A stretch of DNA of 64,000 nucleotides from Baekduia soli (GTDB lineage: Bacteria; Actinomycetota; Thermoleophilia; Solirubrobacterales; Solirubrobacteraceae), in the NCBI RefSeq assembly GCF_007970665.1, contig NZ_CP042430.1, positions 3,410,001 through 3,474,000 of the forward strand. Reading direction: 5' to 3'. The notes beneath the pieces were generated by a model. It was not told the origin of the DNA. It saw only the letters and a program-made list of their open reading frames with translations, and did no database searches. Positions 15,995 to 24,951 of this stretch are shown here, piece by piece. The position numbers and the translations under genes were made by a program. How positions within the stretch are numbered: position 1 is the stretch's first letter; every line of letters begins with the position of its first letter.

Positions 15995-16693
15995 GTGTCG
16001 ACCGCGAGGATCGTCCTGCTGGCCGCGCTGGGCCTGCTCGTGCTGAGCGGGTCCGTGTTCGCGCTGTCGGAGGCCCTGCGCCGCGACCGCCGCAGCCGTG
16101 ACGCCATCGCCCAGCCCGTGCACCGCATCGTCGTGCGCGCCGACGCCGGGGACGTCGACATCCGTGCCGGCCTGACCGGCGGCGTGGTCATCGCCCGCCA
16201 CGACACCTGGCTGCTGGACCGGCCGACGGTCCGCGAGAGCGTGGCCGGCGGCACGCTGACCGTCGACACGCGCTGCGGGGGGCTTCGCTCGCTGCTGCGC
16301 TGCCGCACCGACCTCGTCATCGACGCGCCGCCCGAGGTCGACGTGACGGTCCGCACCGACACCGGCGACGTCGACCTGCGCGGCCTGAGCGGCAAGGCCG
16401 ACGTGCAGACCGGCTCGGGCGACATCCGCACCCATCGCCTGAACCCGGTCACCGTGCGGGCCATGACCGACGCCGGCAACGTGTCGCTGGACCTCTTCGG
16501 CGAGCCCACCCGCACCGAGGCGCGGTCCGACGCCGGCAACGTGCGGGTGACGGTGCCCTACGGGCCCTACCGCGTCGACGCCACCACCGACGCGGGCAAC
16601 GTGAAGGTCGAGGGCGTCATCCGCGACGACCTCGCGCCGCAGGCCATCGAGGCCCTCACGGCGGCGGGCGACATCACCGTCCGGGCCCGCTGA
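15995..16693 (+). CDS. DUF4097 surface adhesin-like protein
   Basis: A 232-residue protein from GTG 15995 with an N-terminal membrane segment (STARIVLLAALGLLVLSGSV). A repetitive beta-helix of the DUF4097/DUF4098 type follows: RADAGDVDIR, RTDTGDVDLRG, QTGSGDIRTH, MTDAGNVSLD, RSDAGNVRVT, TTDAGNVKVEG and AAGDITVR. These are short turns with a GDV/GNV motif about every 20-25 residues. The family is membrane-anchored and often linked to envelope sensing, but its function is unknown. It converges on the osmoprotectant transporter genes. Confidence 0.82.
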   Translation: MSTARIVLLAALGLLVLSGSVFALSEALRRDRRSRDAIAQPVHRIVVRADAGDVDIRAGLTGGVVIARHDTWLLDRPTVRESVAGGTLTVDTRCGGLRSLLRCRTDLVIDAPPEVDVTVRTDTGDVDLRGLSGKADVQTGSGDIRTHRLNPVTVRAMTDAGNVSLDLFGEPTRTEARSDAGNVRVTVPYGPYRVDATTDAGNVKVEGVIRDDLAPQAIEALTAAGDITVRAR

Positions 16694-16717
16694 GCCCGGA
16701 CGGCGCTCGCACCGCGG

Positions 16718-17722
16718 CTACTTGAGGTAGCCCGCCTCCTTGAGGTATTCGCCGGCCACCGCGGCCGGGGTCTGCTTGTCGAGGTCCACGCGGGAGTTGA
16801 GCTCCTGCATGACCGGCGTCGTCAGGCCCTCGTTGACCGAGGAGACGACCTTGGCGAAGTCCGGCCCCGCCGCGTCGGCGACCTTCGTCGAGGCCAGCAG
16901 CGTCACGTTGTAGGGGGGGAAGAGCTGCTTGTCGTCCTGGAGGAGGACCAGGTTGTCGGCCTTGATCTGACCATCGGTCGTGAAGACCTCGCCCACGTCG
17001 GACTGGCCGTTCTTGATCACCTCGTGGCGCTTGGCCAGGTCGATGGACAGGAACTTCTTGAACTTCAGCCCGTAGACGCTCTCCAGGCCCAGCAGGCAGT
17101 CCGTGCGCTGCTGGCACTCCGGCGGGCCGGAGACCGTCAGCGTCGAGGCCTTGGCCTTGAGGTCGGAGAGCTTCGTGATCCCGCCGAGCTTCTGGGCGGT
17201 CGCCTGGGTCACGGCGAAGCCGTTGGAGTCGGTGAACGGCGTGTGGGGCAGCGCGGTGATGCCCTCCTTGGCCATGCACGCCTTGGCCTGGTCGTAGGCC
17301 GCGGTCTCGTCGTGAGGGACGGCCTTGTCCTTGACCTTGCAGAAGCTGGTGAGGACGGTGCCGGTGTACTCGGGGTAGGCGTCGACGCGGCCGGCCTTCA
17401 GCGCCTTGAGCGCGATCTGCTCCGAGCCCAGGTTGAGCTGCTTCTTGACCTTGTAGCCCGCGGCCTGGAGCGCCTGAGCGTAGATCTCGCCGAGGATGAA
17501 CTCCTCCGTGAAGTTCTTGGAGCCGATCGTGATGGTCGGCTTGGAGCCGTTCTCGGGGTTGCTCTGGATGAGCTTGCCGTTGTCGGTGGACGTCGTGGTG
17601 GCCGGCGTGCTGGTGCCGGACCCGCTGTCGTTGCTGCTGCTGTTGTCGCTGCTGCCGCAGGCGGCCAGGCCGAAGGCCAGGACCACCGTCGCGACCGCTG
17701 CGAGCACACTGCGGGATCGCAT
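16718..17722 (-). CDS. osmoprotectant-binding lipoprotein (internal start)
   Basis: From ATG 17722, preceded by GAGGAGGAACCGGCAC (a strong ribosome site), the product is 334 residues. It has a lipoprotein signal (MRSRSVLAAVATVVL... GLAACGSS). The mature part is an OpuAC/ProX-type ligand domain for glycine betaine or choline-like solutes: TITIGSKNFTEEFILGEIYA, AGRVDAYPEYTGTVL, and VFTTDGQIKADNL. The same frame is open upstream into the permease, so this may also exist as the C-terminal half of a fusion. It is the last gene of the transporter operon. Confidence 0.85.
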   Translation of the reverse strand: MRSRSVLAAVATVVLAFGLAACGSSDNSSSNDSGSGTSTPATTTSTDNGKLIQSNPENGSKPTITIGSKNFTEEFILGEIYAQALQAAGYKVKKQLNLGSEQIALKALKAGRVDAYPEYTGTVLTSFCKVKDKAVPHDETAAYDQAKACMAKEGITALPHTPFTDSNGFAVTQATAQKLGGITKLSDLKAKASTLTVSGPPECQQRTDCLLGLESVYGLKFKKFLSIDLAKRHEVIKNGQSDVGEVFTTDGQIKADNLVLLQDDKQLFPPYNVTLLASTKVADAAGPDFAKVVSSVNEGLTTPVMQELNSRVDLDKQTPAAVAGEYLKEAGYLK

Positions 17723-18424
17723 GTGCCGGTTCCTCCTCGTGGGGGTGGGCTGCTGGGAGAGCTTCAGGCCGCGCGGCGTGACGGCACGCTGCAGGGCGGC
17801 GAAGATGAGCTCGGCGGCGATGGCCAGCAGCGCGATGAGGATCGCGGTGCCCAGCCGGCCGGCGTCGCCGTGGACGTTGGCGTTGACGATCGGCACGCCG
17901 AGCGTGTCCACGCCGACGTAGGGGCCGAGCGTGGCGGTGGCCAGCACGTTGACCACCGACGTGCGGATGCCGCCGAAGACGAGCGGCAGCGAGAGCGGCA
18001 GCTCGACCTTCGTGGCCAGCTGGCGCTCGGTCAGGCCCATGCCGCGGGCGGCGTCGACGACGTCGCGGTCGACCTGGCGGATGCCGACGTAGGTGTTCGT
18101 GAAGATGGGCGGGATCGCCAGGAGCACCATGGCGAAGACGAGGTTGCCGACGTTGAGCCCGAGGTAGGTGCTGAAGAAGACGAGCACCGCGAAGCTCGGG
18201 ACGGCGCGGCCGACGTTGGCCGCCGTGCTCGCGGCGAGCTGGGCACGGCCCTTGTGCCCCAGCCACGTCGCCAGCGGCAGCGTGACCAGGCAGGCGATGA
18301 GGATCGCCTCGAACGTGACGCGCAGGTGCGTCCACAGGAGCGGGAGCAGGTGGCTGCCGCCGATCTGCACCCCGCCGCCGACGGACTCGCGGGCGTGCAG
18401 CAGGTAGTCGATCGCGTCCTTCAC
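16718..18424 (-). CDS. osmoprotectant ABC permease read through into binding protein
   Basis: The frame runs unbroken for 568 residues from GTG 18424, which overlaps the previous permease stop (GTGA). Residues 1-230 form a BPD_transp_1 permease (KDAIDYLLHARESVGG, six hydrophobic segments, EAA loop DVVDAARGMGLTERQLATKV). With no stop codon, the frame continues through GLKLSQQPTPTRRNRH into a complete OpuAC-like binding protein. Permease-binding protein fusions exist in OpuA/BusAB of Firmicutes. Here, however, the binding domain retains its own start, ribosome site and lipobox, so both fused and separate products are possible. Confidence 0.75.
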   Translation of the reverse strand: MKDAIDYLLHARESVGGGVQIGGSHLLPLLWTHLRVTFEAILIACLVTLPLATWLGHKGRAQLAASTAANVGRAVPSFAVLVFFSTYLGLNVGNLVFAMVLLAIPPIFTNTYVGIRQVDRDVVDAARGMGLTERQLATKVELPLSLPLVFGGIRTSVVNVLATATLGPYVGVDTLGVPIVNANVHGDAGRLGTAILIALLAIAAELIFAALQRAVTPRGLKLSQQPTPTRRNRHMRSRSVLAAVATVVLAFGLAACGSSDNSSSNDSGSGTSTPATTTSTDNGKLIQSNPENGSKPTITIGSKNFTEEFILGEIYAQALQAAGYKVKKQLNLGSEQIALKALKAGRVDAYPEYTGTVLTSFCKVKDKAVPHDETAAYDQAKACMAKEGITALPHTPFTDSNGFAVTQATAQKLGGITKLSDLKAKASTLTVSGPPECQQRTDCLLGLESVYGLKFKKFLSIDLAKRHEVIKNGQSDVGEVFTTDGQIKADNLVLLQDDKQLFPPYNVTLLASTKVADAAGPDFAKVVSSVNEGLTTPVMQELNSRVDLDKQTPAAVAGEYLKEAGYLK

Positions 18425-19112
18425 GTCGCCCTCGCCCGCTGCCAGGGCAGCAGCAGCCGCTGGGCGCCGAGCAGCCCGAGGTCGAGCACGAAGGCCAGCA
18501 GCACGCAGAGCAGGCCGGCCACCGCGACGTTGGACTTGAACGCGATGTCGCTGAGGATCTGCTGGCCCAGGCCGCCGCCGCCGGCGTAGAAGGCCAGCGC
18601 GGCGAGCCCGACGGTCGTGGTGGTCGCCACGCGCAGCCCGGCGAAGATCTCGGGCAGCGCGAGCGGCAGCTCGACGCGCCACAGCAGCTGGCGCGGCGTG
18701 AAGCCCATGCCCAGCGCGGCGTCGCGCGCCTCGGCCGGCACGTTGTCCAGGCCCGTGACGATGTTGCGGAACAGGATGAGCAGCGTGTAGGCCGTCAGGG
18801 GGATGAGCGCGGTGACGAAGCCGAAGCCGGTGAGAGGCAGCAGCAGCGCGAAGAACGCCAGCGACGGGATCGTGTAGAGGATCCCGGTGACGCCGACGAT
18901 CGGGCCGGTGAGCCAGCGCCGCCGGCGGGCGACGATCGCCAGGACCAGCGCGATGGCCATGCCGAGCGCCACGGAGGCCATCGTGAGCTCCACGTGGCGC
19001 CACAGCGGGGCCGTGTACTCCCCGAGGTGGTGGACGATCCAGTCCGGGCAGAAGCCGTTGTCCTGCACGCAGGAGTGCTGGTCCCGGCGGTGGATCGTGA
19101 CCTGGGCGAGCA

Positions 19113-19113
<1 letters not shown>
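18421..19113 (-). CDS. osmoprotectant ABC transporter permease
   Basis: A 230-residue BPD_transp_1 permease with five or six membrane segments and the EAA loop AEARDAALGMGFTPRQLLW. An unusual N-terminal hydrophilic stretch (RRDQHSCVQDNGFCPDW, two cysteines) precedes the first helix. Its ATG shares one base with the stop of the ATPase gene (TGATG), and its stop overlaps the start of the next permease. It pairs with the downstream permease as the heterodimeric channel of an OpuB/OpuC-type importer. Confidence 0.9.
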
Positions 19114-19916
<803 letters not shown>

Positions 19917-19923
19917 CTAATCT

Positions 19924-19938
19924 CCATAGACTCTATGG
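19924..19938. promoter_or_regulatory. palindromic operator-like site before the osmoprotectant operon
   Basis: CCATAGA-C-TCTATGG is a perfect 7+1+7 inverted repeat, unusually AT-rich for this genome. It lies 8-22 bp upstream of the ATPase start codon. On the minus strand its right half runs into GGAGATTAG-ATG, so it overlaps the ribosome-binding region. A repressor bound here would block the transporter operon. The regulator is not encoded next to it. Confidence 0.5.
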
Positions 19939-20031
19939 GAAATGCCGCGGGCCATCGCTCGGCCCTCGGGCCGGGACGGCGGGGAGGAGCCGGCGGGGAG
20001 GGCGCATGGGGCGGCCGGCAGCCCCTCGATC

Positions 20032-21099
20032 CTAGCCACCGCCGACGGCGGGCAAACGCAGCGGGGCGTGGGCGAACTCGGCCATGCCCTCCTCCAGGCC
20101 CACACGCGCGCGGAACCCGAGGACCTCGGCGGCGCGCTGCGGGGAGGCGAAGACGTGGCGCACGTCGCCCCGGCGGTAGGCCCCCGTGACCACCGGTTCC
20201 GGCGCGCCGGGCAGGGCCGCCGCGAGCGCCCGGGCCATGTCGCCGACGGTGCGCGGGACGCCCGAGGCGATGTTGTAGGCGCCGGGGGCCGGCTCCTCGC
20301 ACCCGAGGGCCAGGACGTTGGCCCGGGCGACGTCGCCCACGTGCACGAAGTCCCGGATCTGGGCCCCGTCCTCGAACACGGAGGGCGCCTCACCGCGCTC
20401 GAGCGCCGAGCGGAAGATGCTCGCCACACCGGCATACGGAGTATCGCGTGGCATCCGGGGTCCGTAGACGTTGTGGTAGCGCAGGGCGGTGACGTCGACG
20501 CCGTCCTGCTCGCGCGCGAACGCGGCCAGGAGGTGCTCCTGGTGCAGCTTGGTCGCGGCGTACACGTTGCGCGGGTCGGCGGGCGCGTCCTCGGGAACCG
20601 CCTGGGGCACCAGCGGCCGGCCACACCGATGGCACGGCGGCTCGAAGCGCCCCGCGTCGAGGTCGGCGGTGGCGCGCGGCCCGGGGGCCACGAGCCCGTG
20701 CTCCGGGCAGGCGTAGCGGCCCTCGCCGTAGACCACCATGCTGGACGCCAGGACGATGCGCCCGGCGAACGAGCGGCGCGCCAGCGCGCGCAGCAGCACC
20801 GCGGTGGCGAGGTCGTTGTGGGCGACGTAGTCGGCGATGTCCATGATGTCCGCGCCCAAACCAACCATCGACGCCTGGTGGCACACGGCGCCGACGCCCG
20901 CGACCGCCGCCGCGGCGACCTCGGGATCGCGCAGGTCGGCCGTGACCACCTCGGCGCCGGCCGGCAGCCAGGGCGGCCCACCGTCGTGCGCGGTCGGCAG
21001 CAGCGCGTCGACGATCCGCACCTCGTGGCCGGCCTCCAGCAGCTGGTCGGCGATGTGCGAGCCGACGAAGCCGGCGCCGCCGGTGACCAGGATCCGCAT
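20032..21099 (-). CDS. NAD-dependent epimerase/dehydratase (extended SDR)
   Basis: A 355-residue sugar-nucleotide epimerase-type SDR. It starts MRILVTGGAGFVGSHIADQL, with VCHQAS, the catalytic SSMVVYGEG, YAATK, and a YHNVYGPRMPRDTPYAG substrate region. An insert of about 30 residues (CPEHG... PPCHRCGRPLVPQ) between the Ser and Tyr motifs has four cysteines that could bind zinc. This insert occurs in a subset of actinobacterial epimerases. It is divergent from the GT2 gene, with 47 bp between starts, and is likely part of the same glycosylation locus. Confidence 0.88.
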   Translation of the reverse strand: MRILVTGGAGFVGSHIADQLLEAGHEVRIVDALLPTAHDGGPPWLPAGAEVVTADLRDPEVAAAAVAGVGAVCHQASMVGLGADIMDIADYVAHNDLATAVLLRALARRSFAGRIVLASSMVVYGEGRYACPEHGLVAPGPRATADLDAGRFEPPCHRCGRPLVPQAVPEDAPADPRNVYAATKLHQEHLLAAFAREQDGVDVTALRYHNVYGPRMPRDTPYAGVASIFRSALERGEAPSVFEDGAQIRDFVHVGDVARANVLALGCEEPAPGAYNIASGVPRTVGDMARALAAALPGAPEPVVTGAYRRGDVRHVFASPQRAAEVLGFRARVGLEEGMAEFAHAPLRLPAVGGG

Positions 21100-21146
21100 G
21101 GCCCGACCGTAACGGTCGGTGATCCGGCGAGGACCCTTGGCGCGCA

Positions 21147-21800
21147 ATGCTCCATGTGGACGTCGACGTCATCCTCCCCGTGCTCGACGAGGCTCGGGCG
21201 CTGCCCTGGGTCCTCGGGCGGCTGCCCGCGGGCTACCGCGCCGTCGTGGCCGACAACGGGTCCACGGACGGCTCCGACGCGATCGCCCGGGGCCTGGGCG
21301 CCGCGGTGGTCGGCGAGCCGCGCCGCGGGTTCGGGGCGGCCTGCCACGCCGGGCTGCGGGCGGCGCGCGCCGACGTCGTCTGCTTCATGGACTGCGACGG
21401 CTCGCTGGACCCGGCCGACCTGCCGGCGATCGCCGGGCCCGTCCTGCGCGGCGAGGCCGACCTCGTCCTCGGGGCGCGCCGCGCCGACCGCGGGGCCTGG
21501 CCGCCGCACGCACGCCTGGCCAACCGCGTCCTGGTCTGGGAGCTGGCCCGCCGCGGCGGCCCGCGGCTGGAGGACCTCGGCCCGATGCGCGCCGCGCGGC
21601 GCGAGGCCCTGCTGGACCTCGGGATCCAGGACCGCCGGTTCGGCTACCCGCTGGAGATGGTCGTCCGGGCCCACCGCCGGGGCTGGCGGATCGCCGAGGC
21701 CGGCGTGCCCTACCGCGCCCGCGAGGGGCGCTCCAAGGTGACCGGGACCGTCCGCGGCACCGTGCGCACCGTGCGCGACATGGCCGCGGTGCTCGCCTGA
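21147..21800 (+). CDS. family 2 glycosyltransferase (dolichol-phosphate-mannose-synthase-like)
   Basis: A 217-residue GT-A glycosyltransferase. It opens VDVILPVLDEA, followed by VVADNGSTDGSDAIA, the GEPRRGFGAACHAGL helix, and the metal-binding FMDCDGSLDP. Short GT2 enzymes of this form usually transfer a sugar to a lipid phosphate. No membrane helices are seen. It overlaps the next gene by one base (TGATG). The four-gene run that follows shares the same overlaps and is surely one operon. Confidence 0.88.
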   Translation: MLHVDVDVILPVLDEARALPWVLGRLPAGYRAVVADNGSTDGSDAIARGLGAAVVGEPRRGFGAACHAGLRAARADVVCFMDCDGSLDPADLPAIAGPVLRGEADLVLGARRADRGAWPPHARLANRVLVWELARRGGPRLEDLGPMRAARREALLDLGIQDRRFGYPLEMVVRAHRRGWRIAEAGVPYRAREGRSKVTGTVRGTVRTVRDMAAVLA

Positions 21801-22456
21801 TGCCCGGCCCCGCCCGCCCGGCGGCGACGACCGTCGCCGTCATCGCCAAGGCGCCGGTGCCCGGTCGCGTCAAGACGCGGCTGTGCCCGCCCTGCACGCC
21901 CCGGCAGGCCGCCGCGCTCGCCGAGGCCTCGCTGCGCGACACCCTCGCCGCGATGGACGGCCTGGACGCCGCCGTGGGGCGTGCGATCGTCCTCGACGGC
22001 GCCGCGGGGCCGTGGCACGGCACCGAGCGCCTGTTGGCCCAGCGCGGCGGCGGGCTGGACGAGCGCCTGGCCGCGGCGTTCACCGACCTCGGCGGCCCCG
22101 CGCTCATCGTGGGCATGGACACCCCGCAGCTGCGCACGGGACACCTGCTCCGCGCGCTGGGCGCTCTGGAGGACCACGAAGCGGTGCTTGGGCCGGCGCG
22201 CGACGGCGGCTACTGGGCCATCGGGCTGCGCGACCCGTCCCGGGCGGCCGAAGTGCTGCACGGCGTGCCGATGAGCGTCGGCGGGACCCTGGCGGCCCAG
22301 CGGCGCCGGCTGGCCGGTGCCGCCCTGCGCTGGGACGAGGTCGACGAGCTGCACGACGTCGACACGATCGCCGACGCCGCCCACGTCGCGGCGCTGGCCC
22401 CGGCGTCGCGCTTCGCCGCCGTCCTGCAGTCCCTCGACCTGCGGCGTGCGGCGTGA
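21800..22456 (+). CDS. DUF2064 / TIGR04282-type nucleotidyl or glycosyl transferase
   Basis: A 218-residue protein of the DUF2064 family (TIGR04282, named for association with radical-SAM/arsenosugar clusters, CofC-like fold). Motifs are VAVIAKAPVPGRVKTRL at the N-terminus, DERLAAAF, ALIVGMDTPQL, GPARDGGYWAIGLR and a terminal DVDTIAD. The fold is a nucleotide-diphospho-sugar transferase. Substrate is unknown. It lies between a GT2 and a methyltransferase with overlapping start and stop codons. Confidence 0.85.
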   Translation: MPGPARPAATTVAVIAKAPVPGRVKTRLCPPCTPRQAAALAEASLRDTLAAMDGLDAAVGRAIVLDGAAGPWHGTERLLAQRGGGLDERLAAAFTDLGGPALIVGMDTPQLRTGHLLRALGALEDHEAVLGPARDGGYWAIGLRDPSRAAEVLHGVPMSVGGTLAAQRRRLAGAALRWDEVDELHDVDTIADAAHVAALAPASRFAAVLQSLDLRRAA

Positions 22457-23103
22457 GCGCCGAGCCGCGGTCCGGGCCGCGCGGCGCGACCGCCGGCGCG
22501 CTCTACGAGCGGGCGCTGAGCGAGGGGGCGCTGGTCGTCCGCTACGACGACGAGGAGCGCGTCGCGCTCGACGTCGCGCGCTGGCTGGGTCCCGTCACCG
22601 CCGCCGACGAGACCGTGCTGCAGCGCGCCGTCGGACCGGTCCTGGACATCGGCTGCGGTCCCGGCCGCCACGTCCACGCGCTCGCGCGCCGCGGCGTGCT
22701 CGCGCTCGGCGTCGACGTCTCGCCCGACGCCGTGCGCCTGGCGCGGTCGCGCGGGGCCCCCGTCGTGGAGGGCTCGGTGTTCGACGTCGTGCCCGGCCCG
22801 CACCGCTGGGGCTCAGCGCTGCTGCTGGACGGCTCGGTCGGCATCGGCGGGGCTCCGCGCCGGCTCCTGGGCCGGGTCCGCGAGCTGCTCGTGCCCGGGG
22901 GCCGGCTGCTCGTGGAGACCGAGGCGCCGGGTGTCGCGACGCGCACGGTGCGCGCGCGGCTGGAGGGCACCGGCGCCCGCAGCGCGGCGTTCCCCTGGGC
23001 GCTGGTCGGCGCCGACGGCATCGGCGCGCTGGGCGCCGCGACGGGCTTCGCGACCGTCGAGCGGTGGTGCGACGACGGCCGCTGGTTCGCGGAGCTCCGA
23101 TGA
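22453..23103 (+). CDS. class I SAM-dependent methyltransferase
   Basis: A 216-residue methyltransferase from GTG 22453, which overlaps the previous stop (GTGA). Motif I is VLDIGCGPGRHVHAL, motif II is ALGVDVSPDAV, and the post-I acidic loop VVEGSVFDVVP is present. The HRWGSALLLDGSVGIGG region replaces the usual motif IV. The substrate is unknown. Context places it in the epimerase/GT2/DUF2064/molybdoenzyme operon. Confidence 0.85.
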   Translation: MSAEPRSGPRGATAGALYERALSEGALVVRYDDEERVALDVARWLGPVTAADETVLQRAVGPVLDIGCGPGRHVHALARRGVLALGVDVSPDAVRLARSRGAPVVEGSVFDVVPGPHRWGSALLLDGSVGIGGAPRRLLGRVRELLVPGGRLLVETEAPGVATRTVRARLEGTGARSAAFPWALVGADGIGALGAATGFATVERWCDDGRWFAELR

Positions 23104-23185
23104 GCGCGGAAGTCCTCGCCGAGGGGGCTCGGCCTCCGGACGCGAACTCGCCCAGGGGCCCGCTCGCGTGGCCGCGGAGATCCGG

Positions 23186-24466
23186 ATGCGGGTGACCGAG
23201 CTCCTGCGCGACCCGCCGGCGCCGCCCGGCCCGTTCCGCCCGGGCTTCTGGCGCTCGCCGCTGCGCGGGCCGTGGATGACGACCGTCCTGGGCTCGCTGC
23301 TGCTCCTCGGCGTGACGGTCGTCGCCGTCACCGGCCTGCTCTCGCACGCCGCCTACGAGCCGGGCCTGGGCGCCAACGCGATCGTGCCGGCCGGCCGCGA
23401 CCTGCCGCTGACGTTCACGTGGCCGACCTCGCCGGCCTGGCTCTACGCGCTCGACCAGGGGCTGCACGTCAACGTCGGTCTGGTCACGATCCCGCTCCTG
23501 CTGGCCAAGCTGTGGTCGGTCATCCCGCGGCTGTTCGCGTGGCCGCCGGTCGCGTCGGCGGCCGAGGGCCTCGAGCGCCTCGGGATCGCGCTGCTGGTCG
23601 GCAGCGCGCTGTTCGAGTTCGCCACCGGCGTGGTCAACATGCAGAACTGGTACCCGTTCAGCTTCAACTTCGTGGTCGCCCACTACTACGGCGCGATTGT
23701 GTTCATCGCGTCGATCCTGCTGCACGTGGCGATCAAGCTCCCCGTGATGCGCCGCGCGTGGCGCGAGCGCGACGGGCTGGCGCCGCTGCGCGCATCGCTG
23801 GCCCAGACCGTGCCCGAGCCACCCGACGAGCACGGCCTCGTCGCCGCGCAGCCGGCGGCCCCGACGATCTCGCGGCGCGGCCTGCTCGGCCTCGTCGGCG
23901 TGGGCTCGGCGACGCTGCTGGTGTCCAACGTCGGCGAGTCGATCGGCGGGCCGCTGCGCGGCACCGCGCTGCTGGCCCCGCGGCGCACGAGCGGGCCGGG
24001 CCCCAACGGCTTCCCCGTCAACAAGACCGCGCGCGCCGCGCGCATCACGCCGGCGATGACCGGCGACGCCTGGCGCCTGCGGCTCGCGGCCGGCTCACGC
24101 TCGGTGGTGCTCAGCCGCGCGGACCTCCTCGCCCTGGAGCTCCGAACGGAGGAGCTGCCGATCGCCTGCGTCGAGGGCTGGTCGACCTCCCAGCACTGGG
24201 AGGGCGTGCCGCTCATCGCGCTGGCGCGGATGGTGGGCGGCGACCGGACATCGCATGTGCTCGTGCGCTCCCTGCAGAAGAGCGGCGTGCTGCGCCGGGC
24301 GACGCTGACCCGCAACCAGTACGCCGACGACCGGGCGCTGCTGGCGTTGCGCGTCAACGGCGCCGACCTGTCGCCCGACCACGGCTACCCGGCCCGGATC
24401 ATCGTCCCGGCGCTGCCCGGCGTCCACACCACGAAGTGGGTCTCCGACCTGCGGTTCGGCGCATGA
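23186..24466 (+). CDS. membrane-anchored sulfite-oxidase-family molybdoenzyme
   Basis: From ATG 23186 (GGAG upstream) the product is 426 residues. Residues 1-200 hold four or five membrane helices with histidines placed like a cytochrome-b-type domain (QGLHVNVGL, VAHYYGAIVF, SILLHVAIKL). An ISRRGLLGLVGVG twin-arginine-like motif sits before the next hydrophobic stretch. The C-terminal 170 residues are an oxidoreductase molybdopterin-binding domain. The molybdenum-ligating cysteine is in PIACVEGWS, followed by HWEGVPL and VHTTKWVSDLRF. GTG 23168 is an alternative start. Electron donor and substrate are unknown. Confidence 0.85.
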   Translation: MRVTELLRDPPAPPGPFRPGFWRSPLRGPWMTTVLGSLLLLGVTVVAVTGLLSHAAYEPGLGANAIVPAGRDLPLTFTWPTSPAWLYALDQGLHVNVGLVTIPLLLAKLWSVIPRLFAWPPVASAAEGLERLGIALLVGSALFEFATGVVNMQNWYPFSFNFVVAHYYGAIVFIASILLHVAIKLPVMRRAWRERDGLAPLRASLAQTVPEPPDEHGLVAAQPAAPTISRRGLLGLVGVGSATLLVSNVGESIGGPLRGTALLAPRRTSGPGPNGFPVNKTARAARITPAMTGDAWRLRLAAGSRSVVLSRADLLALELRTEELPIACVEGWSTSQHWEGVPLIALARMVGGDRTSHVLVRSLQKSGVLRRATLTRNQYADDRALLALRVNGADLSPDHGYPARIIVPALPGVHTTKWVSDLRFGA

Positions 24467-24951
24467 CCGCGCTGCGTCGCCACTACGGCGCCACGTCCGT
24501 GCACCTGCTGGCGCACCTGGTCGCGCTGCCCCTCGCCGCGTGGGCGATCCTCCAGGTCGTCGACTTCCGCGGCGCCCGCGACGTCGTGGTCTGGTTCGTC
24601 GCCGCGCTGGTCCTGCACGACCTCGTCGCGCTGCCCGCCTACACCGCGCTGGACCGCGTCGCCCAGCGCGCGCGGGTCCGGGGCGTCGCGGTGGTCAACC
24701 ACCTGCGCGTGCCCGCGGTCATGAGCGGCGTGACGCTGCTCGTCTTCTTCCCGCTCATCCTGGGCCGCTCGACCGGGAGCCTGCATTACCTCTCCGGCGT
24801 GACGCCCACGGGCTACCTCGGGCGCTGGCTGCTCGTCGTCGCCGCGGCCTGGGGCGGCTCAGCGGCCGTGCTGGGGGTACGCCTGCTGCGCGCCGATGAC
24901 CTGCACGACGCCGGCGGCGCGCCCGGCGACCACGACGGTGCCCAGGGCTGA
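24463..24951 (+). CDS. four-helix integral membrane protein
   Basis: A 162-residue protein whose ATG overlaps the molybdoenzyme stop by 4 bp. Four hydrophobic segments are visible, near residues 13-32, 42-60, 88-105 and 125-145, with an HDLVALPAYTALDR loop. It may be a membrane partner of the molybdoenzyme, for instance carrying electrons or quinone; this is inferred from coupling alone. Its last 93 bp lie opposite the 3' end of the lipoprotein gene. Confidence 0.7.
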   Translation: MTALRRHYGATSVHLLAHLVALPLAAWAILQVVDFRGARDVVVWFVAALVLHDLVALPAYTALDRVAQRARVRGVAVVNHLRVPAVMSGVTLLVFFPLILGRSTGSLHYLSGVTPTGYLGRWLLVVAAAWGGSAAVLGVRLLRADDLHDAGGAPGDHDGAQG

